DNA of 64,000 nucleotides from Chryseobacterium lathyri. GTDB lineage: Bacteria; Bacteroidota; Bacteroidia; Flavobacteriales; Weeksellaceae. Below, one piece after another: positions 35,272 through 43,124 of this stretch; position 1 is the first letter of the stretch, and each line of letters opens with the position of its first letter. The stretch covers positions 62,001 through 126,000 of the forward strand of contig NZ_JAUSSF010000001.1 in the NCBI RefSeq assembly GCF_030812195.1, in the 5' to 3' direction. A model generated the notes under the pieces. That model saw only the letters and a list, made by a program, of their open reading frames with translations, ran no database searches and was not told the DNA's origin. A program made the translations under genes and the position numbers.

Positions 35272-37813
35272 GTGTGCAAAATTTTTTGTCATTTTGCTTG
35301 TGTTTGCAACATCGTTCATAAGCAAAGCTGATGCACAGATGAAAATCATAGGAACCGTGCACGATACAGAGACAAAAAAATCTATTGCAGATGTTCTGGT
35401 TTCAGTCCGTGATGAGAATATAGAAACAGTAACTGATAAGGATGGTAACTTCACTATATCTGTTCCTGACGGGGTATTGATTCTGCATTTCAGCAAAGAA
35501 GGTTATCAAAGCAAACTCTATACTTTAGGTCGTGGGAAAATACAAAAAATTAATATTGAACTTAAAAACAGAACAACTCATGTAGAAGAAGTTGTTATTC
35601 GTTCCCAAAAGCGTAAATACCGTAACAAAGATAATCCTGCTGTAGCGCTTATCAGGAAAGTAATTGAGAATAAAGGGAAAAACAGATTCAGCTCTAATCA
35701 ATCTGTAAGCTTTGAAGAGTACGAAAAAATTCAGTTTTCTTTGAGCAACAAATATGAGAAACTGCTGAATAACCGTCTTGTAAAAAAATATCCGTTTCTG
35801 AAAGAAAATATAGATACGACAAAAATCAGCGGAAAAGCAATTTTACCTTTATATATGGAGGAAATGCTTTCCGATAACTTTCACAAATTTTCTCCGGACA
35901 AATCCAAAAAGACTATTAAAGGAGAAAAAAAAGTTACTTTAAGTGAAGATTTTTTTGATAATGCGGGAATCGGTACTTATCTAAAACATATTTATCAAAA
36001 GATTGATATTTACGACAATAATATCAATCTTCTTACTAATCAGTTTTTAAGCCCGATCGCCGAAAGTGCGCCTACCTTTTATAAATTCTATATCCGTGAT
36101 ACCGTTGAGGTCAGGGACGATAAAATGGTCAATCTATCATTTGTGCCAAGAAATAAATCTGACTTTTTATTCAGTGGAAATTTATTAGTCTCTCTTGACG
36201 GAAGCTACGCAGTTCAGAGCGTTGAGATGAGAATCAATAAAAACACCAATGTCAATTGGGTAAAAGAAATGGATATCAGCCAGGATTTTGAAAAAAATGA
36301 AAATGGAAAATATCAGCTGATTAAAAGCAAAATATCAGCTGATTTTGGTTTAAGTAAAAGCAGTGACGGTGGAATTTATGGTGAAAGGACACTTACCTAT
36401 AAAAATTACACTGTCGATAAACCATTTGACTCCTCGGTATTTTCGGAAGATCGGACAGAAGTGGATGGTCTTGCAAAAGTTCAAGACAGTATGTTCTGGG
36501 AAAAAAATCGTCATGAGAACATTACTGATTCGGAAAAAAAGGTTTACGCAAACATTGATAAGCTTCAGAATACAAAATCTTTTAAAAGAACGATGAATAT
36601 CGTAACGCTACTTTTTGCGGGTTATCTGAAAGCTTCCGATTATTTTGAGATAGGTCCCTTTAATACATTCTACGGATTTAATCCAGTTGAAGGCTTCCGT
36701 TTAAGATTCGGTGGAAGAACAACTCAACATTTCAGTAAGAATATTTATCTGGAAAGTTATGCTGCCTATGGTTTTAAAGATGAAAGGTGGAAGTACTACT
36801 TTGGAGGTACGTATTCATTTTCAGGAAAAAACAGGTTTACTTTCCCGTCAAAAGGAATCAATGTAAGTTATCAGCAGGATACCAAGATTCCGGGACAGGA
36901 GCTCCAGTTTATCCAGGAAGACAACTTTCTGCTATCTTTCAAGCGTGGAGTTAACGACAAATGGCTTTACAACAGTATCTACAGACTGGAATACTATCAC
37001 GAGTTTTTAAATCATATTTCATATAAAATAGGTTACAAAAACTGGAAACAGATGGCTGCAGGCGGACTGGTTTTTTCTGATGATACAACTGGAACTAATA
37101 TCAGCGATGTAACTACTTCTGAAATTTACACTGAATTCAGGTGGGCACCCCACGAAGAGTTCTACCAGGGGAAACTTTACCGTTTGCCACTTCCGAATAG
37201 GCATCCTGTGTTTACTGTCAGAGCAGCAATGGGAATGAATAATTTTTTAAAAGGTGATTATAATTATAAAAAAATCAATGTTAACATTTATAAAAGATTC
37301 TATCTTTCTCAGTTAGGTTTTTCAGATGTAGTTATAGAAGGTGGTTACCTTTTCGGGAAGGTTCCTTATCCATTGCTGGATATTCATCGTGCAAACCAGA
37401 CATACTCTTATCAGCTGCAATCTTATAACTTGATGAATTTCCTGGAATTTGTAAGTGATCATTATGCAAGTATTCAGTATGAACATACTTTCAACGGATT
37501 TATTTTTAACAAAATCCCGCTATTGAAAAAACTGAAGTTTAGAGAATACATTAGTTTCAAAATGTTATACGGAGGTTTAAGAGATGAAAACACTCCCACC
37601 GGAAACCAAAATGGAATCATGAAATTTCCAACAGACGAGTATGGCCAGACAACGACTTATTCTTTGGAAAAAGAACCTTACATGGAAGGAAGTGTAGGGA
37701 TAGGTAATATTTTTAAATTTTTCAGAGTTGATCTGGTAAGAAGATTTTCTTATCTGGATAATCCGAATGTTTCCAAATCCGGGATTCGTGTGAGATTTAA
37801 ATTTGATTTTTAA
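35258..37813 (+). CDS. DUF5686 / carboxypeptidase-regulatory-like outer-membrane protein
   Basis: 851 residues. A signal peptide (1-27, ending ADAQ) is followed by a CarboxypepD_reg-like beta-sandwich (about 28-115; KIIGTVHDTETKKSIADVLVS, DKDGNFTISVPDG), then a large DUF5686 region ending in aromatic beta-strands with a C-terminal Phe (GIRVRFKFDF), the sign of an outer-membrane barrel. DUF5686 proteins are frequent in Bacteroidota; function unknown. Here, in the middle of the lipid operon, it might bring or insert sphingolipids in the outer membrane. That role is inferred from context only. The start overlaps the GtrA gene by 14 bases. Confidence 0.82.
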   Translation: MYLNKCAKFFVILLVFATSFISKADAQMKIIGTVHDTETKKSIADVLVSVRDENIETVTDKDGNFTISVPDGVLILHFSKEGYQSKLYTLGRGKIQKINIELKNRTTHVEEVVIRSQKRKYRNKDNPAVALIRKVIENKGKNRFSSNQSVSFEEYEKIQFSLSNKYEKLLNNRLVKKYPFLKENIDTTKISGKAILPLYMEEMLSDNFHKFSPDKSKKTIKGEKKVTLSEDFFDNAGIGTYLKHIYQKIDIYDNNINLLTNQFLSPIAESAPTFYKFYIRDTVEVRDDKMVNLSFVPRNKSDFLFSGNLLVSLDGSYAVQSVEMRINKNTNVNWVKEMDISQDFEKNENGKYQLIKSKISADFGLSKSSDGGIYGERTLTYKNYTVDKPFDSSVFSEDRTEVDGLAKVQDSMFWEKNRHENITDSEKKVYANIDKLQNTKSFKRTMNIVTLLFAGYLKASDYFEIGPFNTFYGFNPVEGFRLRFGGRTTQHFSKNIYLESYAAYGFKDERWKYYFGGTYSFSGKNRFTFPSKGINVSYQQDTKIPGQELQFIQEDNFLLSFKRGVNDKWLYNSIYRLEYYHEFLNHISYKIGYKNWKQMAAGGLVFSDDTTGTNISDVTTSEIYTEFRWAPHEEFYQGKLYRLPLPNRHPVFTVRAAMGMNNFLKGDYNYKKINVNIYKRFYLSQLGFSDVVIEGGYLFGKVPYPLLDIHRANQTYSYQLQSYNLMNFLEFVSDHYASIQYEHTFNGFIFNKIPLLKKLKFREYISFKMLYGGLRDENTPTGNQNGIMKFPTDEYGQTTTYSLEKEPYMEGSVGIGNIFKFFRVDLVRRFSYLDNPNVSKSGIRVRFKFDF

Positions 37814-37821
37814 AAAAATTA

Positions 37822-39186
37822 GTGATGAAAAGATTAAGGGATCAGCTTCAGCAGCTGATTTATAAAATAATCAATCCTGTCGTAAGCCTGTTTATTAAAA
37901 TAGGATTAACACCCAATATGATTACATTGTTGGGACTAATATTTAATATGGTTGTTACCGGTATATTGATATTCGGAGCGGAAAAAAGTAACAGAGGGGA
38001 TTTGAGCTATATTGGATATGCGGGAGGATTGATTTTATTTGCAGGATTATTTGATATGCTGGATGGCCAGGTTGCCCGGATGAGCAACAAAAGTTCTAAG
38101 TTCGGAGCTTTATTTGACTCTGTACTTGATCGTTACAGTGAAATGATTCTGTTCTTCGGAATTTGTTATTATTTGGTAGCTCATCATTATTTCTTAAGTT
38201 CTGTTTTTGCTTTTATGGCCTTAATTGGATCGATGATGGTAAGTTATGTAAGATCAAGGGCGGAAGGCTTAGGGGTGAGTTGCACAGGAGGACTGATGCA
38301 GAGACCTGAAAGAATAGTTTTGATCAGTATTTCAGGTATAGCCTGTGGAATAACTGCGTCTGTTATAGGAAGCGATTTCAAATTGTATATTCCAAATACG
38401 AACATCCAGGTGTTTGAGACCATGTCAATTTTTACTTTTCCGATTGCTGTCATGGCGGTTTTAACGAATCTTACAGCCATAGGCAGGCTGAAAGAAGCTA
38501 AACTGGCCTTGGATGAAGCAGATGATCCAGATAATCCAGATAATCGGGATCTTAAAGAGGAAGCTGAACAGACCTTTAAAAAAGAAGATATTTTAAAGTC
38601 AGAAAAAAAATATTCAAAAAGTTTTTTCATTACAGTTTTACTATGTACAGGAATAGGAGGGTTTGGAGAACTGGCGGCACAGAAAAAAAACAGTGAGGCC
38701 GACCGCTTTCCCAAGCCAGCGGAAAAAGCAATGATGTTCTATTTACAGCGTACCTCAAATACAAACACGATTGTTTATTCCCTCAATTATGACGAAGAAA
38801 AGAAGCTTAAAAAGTCAGAGCCAATAAAAGTGTACTGGATCAGATATACCGAACCGGGATCCCCTATAAAGAAGCTGAATTTTATTGAAAAGAAATTTGC
38901 TTACGGAATTAAAGCAAGAGACACCGGCAATGATACGTGGAGTCTGAGTATGGTTGCTTATGATAAGCTTTCCATAAAGTTGAGAAAAGGTATAGCGGGT
39001 GGTTATAATGCATTTGTAACCATAAACAACAGGGATTATATTTTTCAGAAAGCGTATATCAAGATTGATGGCGGCAGTTTTTGGTCTCCCAATATTCCTT
39101 ATATAGATATTTTTGCTAAAGACGAGACGAAAGGTCATGAAATAATTCACCGTATAAATAATCCTAAAAGTAAAAAAAATGGCTAA
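37822..39186 (+). CDS. CDP-alcohol phosphotransferase fused to a DUF4833-like domain (probable phosphatidylinositol phosphate synthase)
   Basis: 454 residues in two parts. Residues 1-235 are a membrane CDP-alcohol phosphatidyltransferase with the complete motif: Asp78, Asp81-Gly-x2-Ala-Arg86, Gly95, Asp99, Asp103. It would join CDP-diacylglycerol to inositol phosphate. A charged linker (about 236-265) and a hydrophobic stretch near 270-285 (FFITVLLCTGIGGFGELAAQ) act as a second export or anchor segment. Residues ~300-450 (NTIVYSLNYDEEKK, IKVYWIRYTEPGSPIKKLNF) resemble DUF4833, a periplasmic-type domain; this name is from memory. The two are usually separate proteins, so this is a fusion. It overlaps the hydroxylase gene by 8 bases. 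Confidence 0.82.
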   Translation: MMKRLRDQLQQLIYKIINPVVSLFIKIGLTPNMITLLGLIFNMVVTGILIFGAEKSNRGDLSYIGYAGGLILFAGLFDMLDGQVARMSNKSSKFGALFDSVLDRYSEMILFFGICYYLVAHHYFLSSVFAFMALIGSMMVSYVRSRAEGLGVSCTGGLMQRPERIVLISISGIACGITASVIGSDFKLYIPNTNIQVFETMSIFTFPIAVMAVLTNLTAIGRLKEAKLALDEADDPDNPDNRDLKEEAEQTFKKEDILKSEKKYSKSFFITVLLCTGIGGFGELAAQKKNSEADRFPKPAEKAMMFYLQRTSNTNTIVYSLNYDEEKKLKKSEPIKVYWIRYTEPGSPIKKLNFIEKKFAYGIKARDTGNDTWSLSMVAYDKLSIKLRKGIAGGYNAFVTINNRDYIFQKAYIKIDGGSFWSPNIPYIDIFAKDETKGHEIIHRINNPKSKKNG

Positions 39187-39799
39187 AAAATACGTTTCAA
39201 ATTCCAAAGAGTCTGTACGGATGTTTAAAAGTGATTTCTTGGAGCCTTTATCAAAAGTTCATTTTTCAATTCCAATATTCATTTATGTTCCGGTGGTCGT
39301 ATATTTTTCAGTACAGGCTTTAATAAAGTATAATGTAACATTCATCCGGTTCCTTCTATTTTTTGCTTTGGGAATAATGATCTGGACACTGGTTGAATAT
39401 CTACTGCATAGATTTGTATTTCATTTTGAACCCAGCGGATCTTTTGGAAAAAGATTACATTTCATATTTCACGGAGTACATCACGATTACCCTAACGATG
39501 AAAAACGTTTGGTTATGCCGCCGTCTGTAAGCGTACCATTGGCTTGTCTTTTCTATTTTTTGTATTCATTGCTATTGGAGAAGGCTGAACTTTATCCTTT
39601 TTTTTCAGGTTTCATGTTGGGATACCTGATTTACGATATAGGGCATTATGCCATTCATCATTTTAATTTTAAAAATAAATGGTTTAAGATGGTTAAAAAG
39701 CACCACATGATTCATCATTACGACGATCCGGAAAGGGGATTTGGGGTAAGCTCAGCTCTTTGGGATCATATTTTTAAGTCAGGTTTTAAAAAGAAATAG
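39179..39799 (+). CDS. Membrane fatty acid hydroxylase (FA2H/Scs7-like), probable ceramide hydroxylase
   Basis: 206 residues of the sterol desaturase / fatty acid hydroxylase superfamily. Histidine clusters for the di-metal site: H77 and H82 (HRFVFH), H94, H98, H101, H102 (HFIFHGVHH), GHYAIHHF (about 160-167) and KKHHMIHHYDD near 181-191. The spacing is that of Scs7/FA2H, which put a hydroxyl on the alpha carbon of the N-acyl chain of ceramide; there is no cytochrome b5 domain. Hydroxylated ceramides are known from sphingolipid-containing Bacteroidota. In this operon the substrate is almost certainly the fatty acid of ceramide, but the position hydroxylated is inferred. Confidence 0.83.
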   Translation: MAKKYVSNSKESVRMFKSDFLEPLSKVHFSIPIFIYVPVVVYFSVQALIKYNVTFIRFLLFFALGIMIWTLVEYLLHRFVFHFEPSGSFGKRLHFIFHGVHHDYPNDEKRLVMPPSVSVPLACLFYFLYSLLLEKAELYPFFSGFMLGYLIYDIGHYAIHHFNFKNKWFKMVKKHHMIHHYDDPERGFGVSSALWDHIFKSGFKKK

Positions 39800-39801
39800 T
39801 T

Positions 39802-40728
39802 TTGGAATTGGCAGAAAATTTCCGATCAAATCAAAATGTAAAGTTATTAAGCTTTTTTTCAATTTTGTATTTGTTTATATCCTTTATTTTAGTGGGCTTC
39901 AAATCTGATCAGTTGGTGCTGGCATTGCTTGTGAATTTTTTATATTTTTTCTCACCCAAAACAAGGAAGGTAGTTGCGGTTTGTATACCATTTATTATTT
40001 TTTGGATTATTTTCGATTATATGAAAGCTTTTCCCAATTATAATTATAATGGAGTTCATATACAGGATTTATATACAGCTGAAAAAAAAATGTTTGGTTT
40101 TTTAGAGGAGAATAAAATTGTAACTCCTAATGAATACTTTGCCTTGCATCACAACAAATTTTTCGACGTGCTGTCCGGAATATTTTATTTAAGCTGGGTG
40201 CCTGTTCCAATTGGTTTAACAATTTATTTTTTGTACAAAAACAAAAAAGAATCAATGCATCTTCCTCTAGCATTTTTGCTGGTAAATCTGATTGGCTTCA
40301 TCGTATATTATATGTATCCTGCTGCTCCACCATGGTACGTAGCAAAATATGGTTTTGAGTTTTTAAAACAAACTCCGGGAAGCCCTGCTGGTCTGAGCCG
40401 ATTTGACCAGGCATTAAATATTAACCTTTTCCAATCCATGTATCAAAAGAGCTCTAATGTTTTTGCCGCTATGCCTTCTCTGCATTCAGCTTATCCCATT
40501 GTATCGCTTTACTTTGCTGTTAAGAAAAGGCTGATTTGGGGGAGCTTACTGATTAGTTTGACGGCTTTAGGAATCTGGTTCTTCGCAGTATACACGTCTC
40601 ATCATTATATTTTGGATGTTATTGGAGGTGTTTTCTGCGCTGGAGCGGGAATAAGCATATTTGAAGTTTTTTATGCCAATATTTTAAGTTTTAAAAAATA
40701 CTTAGATAATTCCCATGGTTTGCGTTAA
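39802..40728 (+). CDS. PAP2/AUR1-like inositol phosphorylceramide synthase
   Basis: 308 residues with about six membrane helices. The PAP2 catalytic motifs are present: YPAAPPWYVAKYG (about 172-184), MPSLHSAYP with His228, and SHHYILDVIGG with His267/His268 and Asp272. The form YPAAPPW plus PSLHS is that of AUR1-like phosphotransferases, which move inositol phosphate from phosphatidylinositol to ceramide. The start is TTG at 39802, two bases after the hydroxylase stop. It is the last gene of the operon and completes the pathway. A general lipid phosphatase role is possible but fits the context less well. Confidence 0.85.
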   Translation: MELAENFRSNQNVKLLSFFSILYLFISFILVGFKSDQLVLALLVNFLYFFSPKTRKVVAVCIPFIIFWIIFDYMKAFPNYNYNGVHIQDLYTAEKKMFGFLEENKIVTPNEYFALHHNKFFDVLSGIFYLSWVPVPIGLTIYFLYKNKKESMHLPLAFLLVNLIGFIVYYMYPAAPPWYVAKYGFEFLKQTPGSPAGLSRFDQALNINLFQSMYQKSSNVFAAMPSLHSAYPIVSLYFAVKKRLIWGSLLISLTALGIWFFAVYTSHHYILDVIGGVFCAGAGISIFEVFYANILSFKKYLDNSHGLR

Positions 40729-40876
40729 TGGATTTTCTAACATAAAAAAATTGGCAGAAGCTAAAATATAAATCTCAGTTTTGCTGAACTAAATTATGTT
40801 TTATGCAGTTGATTTTGTTAACTTGACTATTGTTAAAAAAAGTTCTTTTTATACAAATTTCATTTAAATTTAAGAA

Positions 40877-41776
40877 ATGGAACAACAGAAAATTTTAGTT
40901 TACACTTTAAAAGAGTGCGCGCGGTGGAGAAAAGTAGATCTTCTCACTGATGAGGTTTTTTCGTATGAGGTAAGGGTAGAAGAAACATTCGAAATAGAAT
41001 GTAAATATCCTAGTAAAATTAACTGTTTTTCCTTGATTTTAATAACTCAGGGCACCCTGGTTGTATCAGTAGATTCACAGGATATAAAACTGTCTGCCAA
41101 AGATATTTTGTTTTTATATCCAAGTAATATTATTGAGTTTATTGAATTTAGTGATTGTACATTTAATTCCGTTTTAATTTCAGTGGACTTTTTCTCTTCT
41201 TTAAACCTGCAGATTAATTCTCAGGATGCATTGGATATACTGTCAAATAATTATTCAAAAACTGTTTCTTTAAGCGACGAAAGTTATCACAGGGTCCTTA
41301 ATAACTTTACGGGGATAGGGATTTTTAATAGTCGTAATTCTTCAAATGTTTTTTTTGAAGAAATGATTAAAAATTCACTTCAGTTGATCATGTACGAGCT
41401 TGCAAATTTTGTTCACGTGCAGCATATCAGCAATTACAAAAGTTTTCGAAAGGAAGACGTGACAGTGAAATTTATAGGATTATTAGGACAATACTTTAGA
41501 GAGAAAAAAAATGTTCAGTTTTATGCAGATAAACTGTCGATTACCAGGGCTCACCTCACTCGAACGGTTAGCGAAGTTTACCAAAAAACTCCGAAACAAA
41601 TAATTGAAGATAAATTGATTGCTGAAATTAAAGTACTGTTATTAAGGAATACACAGAGTATATCTCAAATAATGCAGCAGTTTCATTTTGAGGATCAAAG
41701 TGCATTTACAAAATTTTTTAAAAAGAAGACCGGTTATACACCTAGTTCTTATAAGAGAGATAATTTATCTAAGTAA
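40877..41776 (+). CDS. AraC-family transcriptional regulator
   Basis: 299 residues. The N-terminal ~170 form a cupin-like sensor (CFSLILITQGTLVVSVDSQD, KDILFLYPSNIIEF). The C-terminal ~100 are the AraC double HTH (VQFYADKLSITRAHLTRTVSE and ISQIMQQFHFEDQSAFTKFFKK, then TGYTPSSYKR). It sits between the sphingolipid operon and the RND efflux operon on the same strand, 135 bases before adaptor start. It may regulate the efflux operon. A similar regulator is at 53307-54218. Its inducer cannot be read. Confidence 0.87.
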   Translation: MEQQKILVYTLKECARWRKVDLLTDEVFSYEVRVEETFEIECKYPSKINCFSLILITQGTLVVSVDSQDIKLSAKDILFLYPSNIIEFIEFSDCTFNSVLISVDFFSSLNLQINSQDALDILSNNYSKTVSLSDESYHRVLNNFTGIGIFNSRNSSNVFFEEMIKNSLQLIMYELANFVHVQHISNYKSFRKEDVTVKFIGLLGQYFREKKNVQFYADKLSITRAHLTRTVSEVYQKTPKQIIEDKLIAEIKVLLLRNTQSISQIMQQFHFEDQSAFTKFFKKKTGYTPSSYKRDNLSK

Positions 41777-41813
41777 AGAATATTTATCAGATTTTACAAT
41801 ATTATTTGAAATA

Positions 41814-41880
41814 TTCCTTTTTTACCAATTTTGGATTCCTTATTACCTTGCTGTTTGACATTGTAGTCAATAATTTTACA
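41814..41880 (+). promoter_or_regulatory. Promoter/operator before the RND operon (copy B of a duplicated site)
   Basis: Aligns without gaps to 28970-29036. The palindrome is TTGAC-N6-GTCAA (41855-41870), followed at once by TAATTTTA in the place of the -7 element. CTTG at 41847-41850 lies at the same -33-like distance as in copy A. Differences cluster in the palindrome centre and just before it, so the outer arms are kept. This is what a shared repressor site would look like. Confidence 0.65.
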
Positions 41881-41911
41881 GACGCATACTAAAGAAAAAT
41901 CTTAATCATTT

Positions 41912-43087
41912 ATGAATAATTTAAGCAGAAAGTTAATTTCGGGCTCAGTAATTGCTTGTGGTCTTTTTCTACTTCAATCCTGTAACAAAAACGAACAGGC
42001 CCCACAAATGCCTCCAATGGAATTACCGGTTTCCAGGGTGGAGCAGGGCAAAGGACTTGTTTCCAAAGAATATCCCGCCAGCATAGAAGGCGTAACCGAT
42101 GTTGAAATCCGACCACAAGTTTCCGGTTATCTTCACAAAGTTTATGTGGACGAAGGCGCTTACGTAAGAGCCGGACAGCCACTTTTTCAAATCGATTCCA
42201 GAATGTATGCCGAGCAATACAATACGGCAAAAGCTGGAGTTTCCGTGGCAAGAGCAAATTTAGCCAACTTAAAAATCGACCTTGACCGTAGAAAGGAATT
42301 GGTGAAGGAAAGCATCGTTTCCAATATTCAGATACAGCAGGCGCAGGCAGCTTATGACGGCGCAAAAGCGTCATTGGCTCAGGCGGAAGCGGCGGTACAG
42401 TCGGCGAGAATCAATCTTGAATTTTGTACCATTAAAGCTCCTGTAAGCGGATATTTAAGCAGAATCAATTACCGTCTGGGAAGTTTGATAAGCCCGTCTG
42501 GCGTGGAGCCAATCACGGTTCTTTCAGATTCACACGAGGTGAATGTATATTTCAGCATGAGTGAAAAAGATTTCCTGACTTTCCAAAATTCTCAAATTGG
42601 AAGCACTATTCAGGAAAAAATCCAGAAGGCTCCGATGGTAGGTTTACAGATTGCCGACGGTCATCTTTATGAAGAGAAAGGAAAAATCGATGCGGTAGAA
42701 GGTCAATTTAATTCCAATACGGGTTCAGTAACTTTCAGAGCGAAATTTAACAATCCGAAAAACATCATCCGTGGCGGAAATACAGGTAAAATTGTCATCG
42801 ACCAGAATTATGACAATGTTACTTTAATTCCAATAGCATCGACGTCCAATATCCAGGACAAAGTGTACATTTTTACCTTAGATAAAGATAATAAAGCTGT
42901 TCAGAAAGCCATTGAAATTTCAGGGAAAAGCGGTACAAATTATATGGTTTCTAGTGGAATCAAAGCCGGAGAATCTTACATTGTTTCAGGCTTCGAAAGA
43001 TTGCAGCCTGGAATGCCTGTTGTTCCAAAACCTACAGGCCAACAAGCCAATAAAACTCAAGCCAAAGCTGTAGCCGGAAAAAGCTAG
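41912..43087 (+). CDS. RND efflux periplasmic adaptor (membrane fusion lipoprotein)
   Basis: 391 residues. The signal sequence ends in a lipobox (FLLQSC, Cys at residue 24), so it is anchored in the inner membrane. The rest is the adaptor fold: first barrel-sandwich half (VTDVEIRPQVSGYLHKVYVD, EGAYVRAGQPLFQID, about 56-95), an alpha-helical hairpin (about 100-165), the second half (FCTIKAPVSGYLSRINYRLG) and the beta-barrel and membrane-proximal parts. It links the inner-membrane pump to the outer-membrane channel. First gene of the AcrAB-TolC-like operon. Confidence 0.93.
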   Translation: MNNLSRKLISGSVIACGLFLLQSCNKNEQAPQMPPMELPVSRVEQGKGLVSKEYPASIEGVTDVEIRPQVSGYLHKVYVDEGAYVRAGQPLFQIDSRMYAEQYNTAKAGVSVARANLANLKIDLDRRKELVKESIVSNIQIQQAQAAYDGAKASLAQAEAAVQSARINLEFCTIKAPVSGYLSRINYRLGSLISPSGVEPITVLSDSHEVNVYFSMSEKDFLTFQNSQIGSTIQEKIQKAPMVGLQIADGHLYEEKGKIDAVEGQFNSNTGSVTFRAKFNNPKNIIRGGNTGKIVIDQNYDNVTLIPIASTSNIQDKVYIFTLDKDNKAVQKAIEISGKSGTNYMVSSGIKAGESYIVSGFERLQPGMPVVPKPTGQQANKTQAKAVAGKS

Positions 43088-43124
43088 GATTCGCTTGATG
43101 TTTAATTTCAAATAATAAAAATCA

